A DNA stretch of 38,497 nucleotides from Gemmatimonadota bacterium (lineage in GTDB: Bacteria; Gemmatimonadota; Gemmatimonadetes; Longimicrobiales; Gaopeijiaceae), in NCBI GenBank assembly GCA_029879725.1, contig JAOUPR010000031.1, forward strand, positions 1 to 38,497. The letters are read 5' to 3'. Shown here piece by piece: positions 34,511 to 38,497 of this stretch. Below the pieces are notes generated by a model. The model saw only the letters and a list, made by a program, of their open reading frames with translations. It was not told where the DNA came from and did no database searches. The translations under genes and the position numbers were made by a program. How positions within the stretch are numbered: position 1 is the stretch's first letter; the number at the start of each line of letters is the position of its first letter.

Positions 34511-34958
34511 GCTCGGCGGTCCAGGTGACCGCCACGGAGCCCTGGAGGCTCCGCGCCGTGGGACACTTCTCCACATGGCGGGAGAGCGCCCGCGTCACGG
34601 TCTCCCCGTCCACGCCGGGAAGCGTGATGTCGTAGTGGACGTGGATCCGCTTCAACAGCGGCATCCGGTCCTCCACCTCGTTGAACCCCTCCGCCGTCGC
34701 CACGATGGCATCGGCCGGTACCGAAATCCCGCGCACCTCCAGTGCGCCGACGAGTGTCCCGAGTAGTCACCCACATCCCGAGGCGACGATGTAGTCCACG
34801 GGGAGCGGGAAGTCCGGCTCCGCCTCGAGCCCGTAGTGGGCCTTCACCGGCCCGTGGACGCCGAATTGCAGCGTGGTACCGTCCTCCAGGACGGCCGTCC
34901 GGTGCGTTCCGGCCACCCGGCGCACGGTGCTGCGTGCGGTGTAGAACACGTCACCCAT
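34485..34958 (-). CDS. OsmC-family selenoprotein (UGA codon 64 read as Sec)
   Basis: A 157-residue OsmC-like thiol peroxidase/redox protein if the in-frame TGA at 34769-34767 is read as selenocysteine. Standard gene calling splits it into two pieces (34767-34958 and 34485-34736). The sequence reads DYIVASGCG-U-LLGTLVGAL; the UGA falls on the position of the first conserved redox Cys. The second, Cys132 in EKCPTARSL, is intact, and both parts share one frame and continuous family similarity. Cys62 gives a C-x-U pair. AGAGGAGA precedes the ATG by about 7 bases. A SECIS-like hairpin follows (34731-34747). OsmC-like selenoproteins are known from published surveys. The gene overlaps the upstream small Cys-rich gene by 8 bp. 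The alternative is a plain nonsense mutation. Confidence 0.85.
34731..34747 (-). promoter_or_regulatory. Candidate bacterial SECIS element
   Basis: On the minus strand GCGCAC pairs perfectly with GTGCGC around the 5-base loop TGGAG. The stem begins 19 bases and the apical loop 25 bases after the UGA codon, within the reported window for bacterial SECIS elements. The second loop base is G, as that consensus requires. Two further pairs can form beyond one G-G mismatch. Confidence 0.7.
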
Positions 34959-35160
34959 CCGTAGTCTCCTCTCTCTCGTTCCCGTTGGCGTCTTCCCGCC
35001 CCGGCGCGTACCCGGAGCACGTCACCACCGGGAGCCGGGGATACCGGGAGTAGCGCGGATCCGTGCGGGACAGTCCACACAGGTGGAAGGTGGATCCGCG
35101 CCGGTTTCCGATGGCCCGGTGATGAGCGCATCTCCGGCACAGCCCGATGGAATCGATCAT
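34951..35160 (-). CDS. Small Cys-rich (zinc-ribbon-like) protein
   Basis: 69 residues, starting with an ATG that shares one base with the pgeF stop (TGATG); a GTG one codon earlier is possible. Four cysteines stand as LCRRCAHH, HLCGLSR and VTCSGY, a Cx2C...C...C layout that could hold one metal ion. The basic middle (HHRAIGNRRGSTFHLC) is consistent with nucleic-acid or protein contact. I recall similar short proteins in GC-rich bacteria but cannot name a function. Its end overlaps the OsmC selenoprotein start by 8 bp, so all three genes are likely translated from one message. Confidence 0.7.
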   Translation of the reverse strand: MIDSIGLCRRCAHHRAIGNRRGSTFHLCGLSRTDPRYSRYPRLPVVTCSGYAPGREDANGNEREETTDG

Positions 35161-35903
35161 CACCGGGTGATCCCCATATACGCGATCTGACGGCTCCTGT
35201 CACCACCGCGGTGGGAGAAGAAGGGGGAATCTCCGCACAGGGTGCACCACTCCGACACCGTGATGCGGTCCAAGTCGACCCCCTCTCCCAGCGCCTGGGC
35301 CGCGACGACACGCCGCAGATCCAGTGGCGCCGGCCCCGGGGGCGGGTCCAGCCCCAACGCCGCGAACACTTCGGGGCCCACCTCGTAGCACGCCCCGCAG
35401 ATGGACGGTCCGAGGTGGAGGTGGACGTCGCCCGCCGCCGTGGACGCCTCGTCCTCCAGCCGGCGAAGCCCCCGCGCCAGGATCCCGGACGCGGCGCCCC
35501 GCCACCCCGCGTGGAGGAGGGCGATGGCCCGATGGACGGGATCCACCACGAACACCGGCACGCAGTCGGCCACGGTGACCGCCAGCGCGGCCCCGGGAGT
35601 GGAGGTCGCGTGCCCGTCACAGGCCGGCACCATGCGGACCCCCGGGCCTCCCTGGGTGTGCCACTCGACGTCGCATCCGTGTACCTGTGGCGCATGGGTG
35701 AAGCCAGGGAGGGCGAGCCCGTCGCCGAGTCGGGTCCAGTTGGCCAGGACGCGCTCGGGCTGCGTCCCCCCGCTGAACATCCCCATGTCGAAGGGAGCGC
35801 CCGGGCCGGTGGCAGAGAGTGCCTCCCGGATGGTGGTCCCCTGTACGAGCCACGGAAACACGTCGGCCCACAGGGGATGCGTGACGGCGGGCACCCCGGC
35901 CAC
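35160..35903 (-). CDS. pgeF: PgeF/YfiH (laccase-domain) protein
   Basis: 247 residues. The family clears wrong peptidoglycan precursors (UDP-MurNAc-Ser editing) and its members also act as purine nucleoside phosphorylases/adenosine deaminases with zinc. The metal site is visible: FTHAPQVHG, VTVADCVPVFVVD, LLHAGWRGAASGIL and GPSICGACYEVG, with the tail CTLCGDSPFFSHRGGDRSRQIAYM. The GTG at 35903 was chosen because AGGGAG lies just ahead and because proteins of the family begin near the WLVQGTT strand; the open frame runs further upstream. It is the first gene of the operon with the Cys-rich protein and OsmC selenoprotein. Confidence 0.9.
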   Translation of the reverse strand: MAGVPAVTHPLWADVFPWLVQGTTIREALSATGPGAPFDMGMFSGGTQPERVLANWTRLGDGLALPGFTHAPQVHGCDVEWHTQGGPGVRMVPACDGHATSTPGAALAVTVADCVPVFVVDPVHRAIALLHAGWRGAASGILARGLRRLEDEASTAAGDVHLHLGPSICGACYEVGPEVFAALGLDPPPGPAPLDLRRVVAAQALGEGVDLDRITVSEWCTLCGDSPFFSHRGGDRSRQIAYMGITR

Positions 35904-36097
35904 GGGGGTCTCCCTCACGGTGCGCACGGCCGAGGCCGAAAGAAAAAGCTTGATCACGTGGTCGCGTACACTTATCCCAGAAGCGGGTTCATGCCCGGGC
36001 CTCCATGCGCGCCCGATTTTCAATAGTTTAGGGGGCTCCGCGCGAACGCACTTCAGACAGGACCCTCCCTCCCCCGTGGGAACGCAGGCCCGGACCG

Positions 36098-38497
<2,400 letters not shown>

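Noticed and set aside
34767..34958. OsmC gene read as a pseudogene or two separate short genes
   Set aside because: The frame is unbroken, the UGA replaces the catalytic Cys exactly, the downstream Cys and motifs are intact, and a SECIS-like hairpin follows. A selenoprotein explains all of these better.

Overview
The window is GC-rich (roughly two thirds G+C by eye), densely coded, and has many 4-bp start/stop overlaps. Its gene content suggests a Gram-negative, TonB-using environmental bacterium, most likely Gemmatimonadota or a close relative. Pointers are a TolB-like/TPR sensor-type protein, a TonB receptor with a carboxypeptidase-regulatory N-terminus, secreted Asp-box (sortilin-like) propellers, a large NAD-glutamate dehydrogenase and a periplasmic ApbE system. 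The phylum is an inference; no rRNA, tRNA, CRISPR array or insertion sequence was found.

Layout. 1-3.2 kb: the end of a propeller-amidohydrolase fusion, yjbQ, and a converging lipoprotein/membrane-protein pair. 3.4-6.5 kb: a TonB-dependent receptor. 6.5-11.1 kb (minus): an exported creatininase-family protein, argG, a hotdog thioesterase and a TolB-like/TPR membrane protein. 11.3-12.15 kb: an aldo/keto reductase. 12.2-16.2 kb: a plus-strand operon behind a good Fur-box candidate, with apbE, an outer-membrane porin, a periplasmic FMN-binding protein, and a membrane b-type-cytochrome-like domain joined in frame to a DsrE domain. 16.3-17.9 kb (minus): rtcB and a small unknown gene. 17.9-18.46 kb: a gap that ordinary gene calling would leave empty but which holds a near-consensus promoter, a structured leader, a Cys-rich 32-residue ORF and a canonical terminator. 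18.46-24.5 kb (minus): a large Asp-box propeller protein and a four-gene minor-pilin operon. 24.5-29.5 kb (minus): NAD-glutamate dehydrogenase. 29.7-34.5 kb (plus): an SbcD/YhaO-like nuclease, a YhaN/SbcC-like ATPase and an alpha/beta hydrolase. 34.5-35.9 kb (minus): pgeF, a small Cys-rich protein and an OsmC-family gene with an in-frame UGA. 36.1 kb to the end: the 2-oxoglutarate dehydrogenase E1 gene, cut by the window edge.

Two items stand out. First, the OsmC-family gene at 34485-34958 looks like a selenoprotein. UGA codon 64 sits where the family has its first redox cysteine, the second cysteine is kept, reading continues in the same frame, and a hairpin with SECIS geometry follows. Second, the Fur-box operon at 12.2-16.2 kb encodes all the parts of a flavinylation-based extracytosolic electron-transfer chain (FMN transferase, FMN carrier, haem membrane domain, thiol-type DsrE domain, porin). 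This looks like an iron-responsive envelope redox system.
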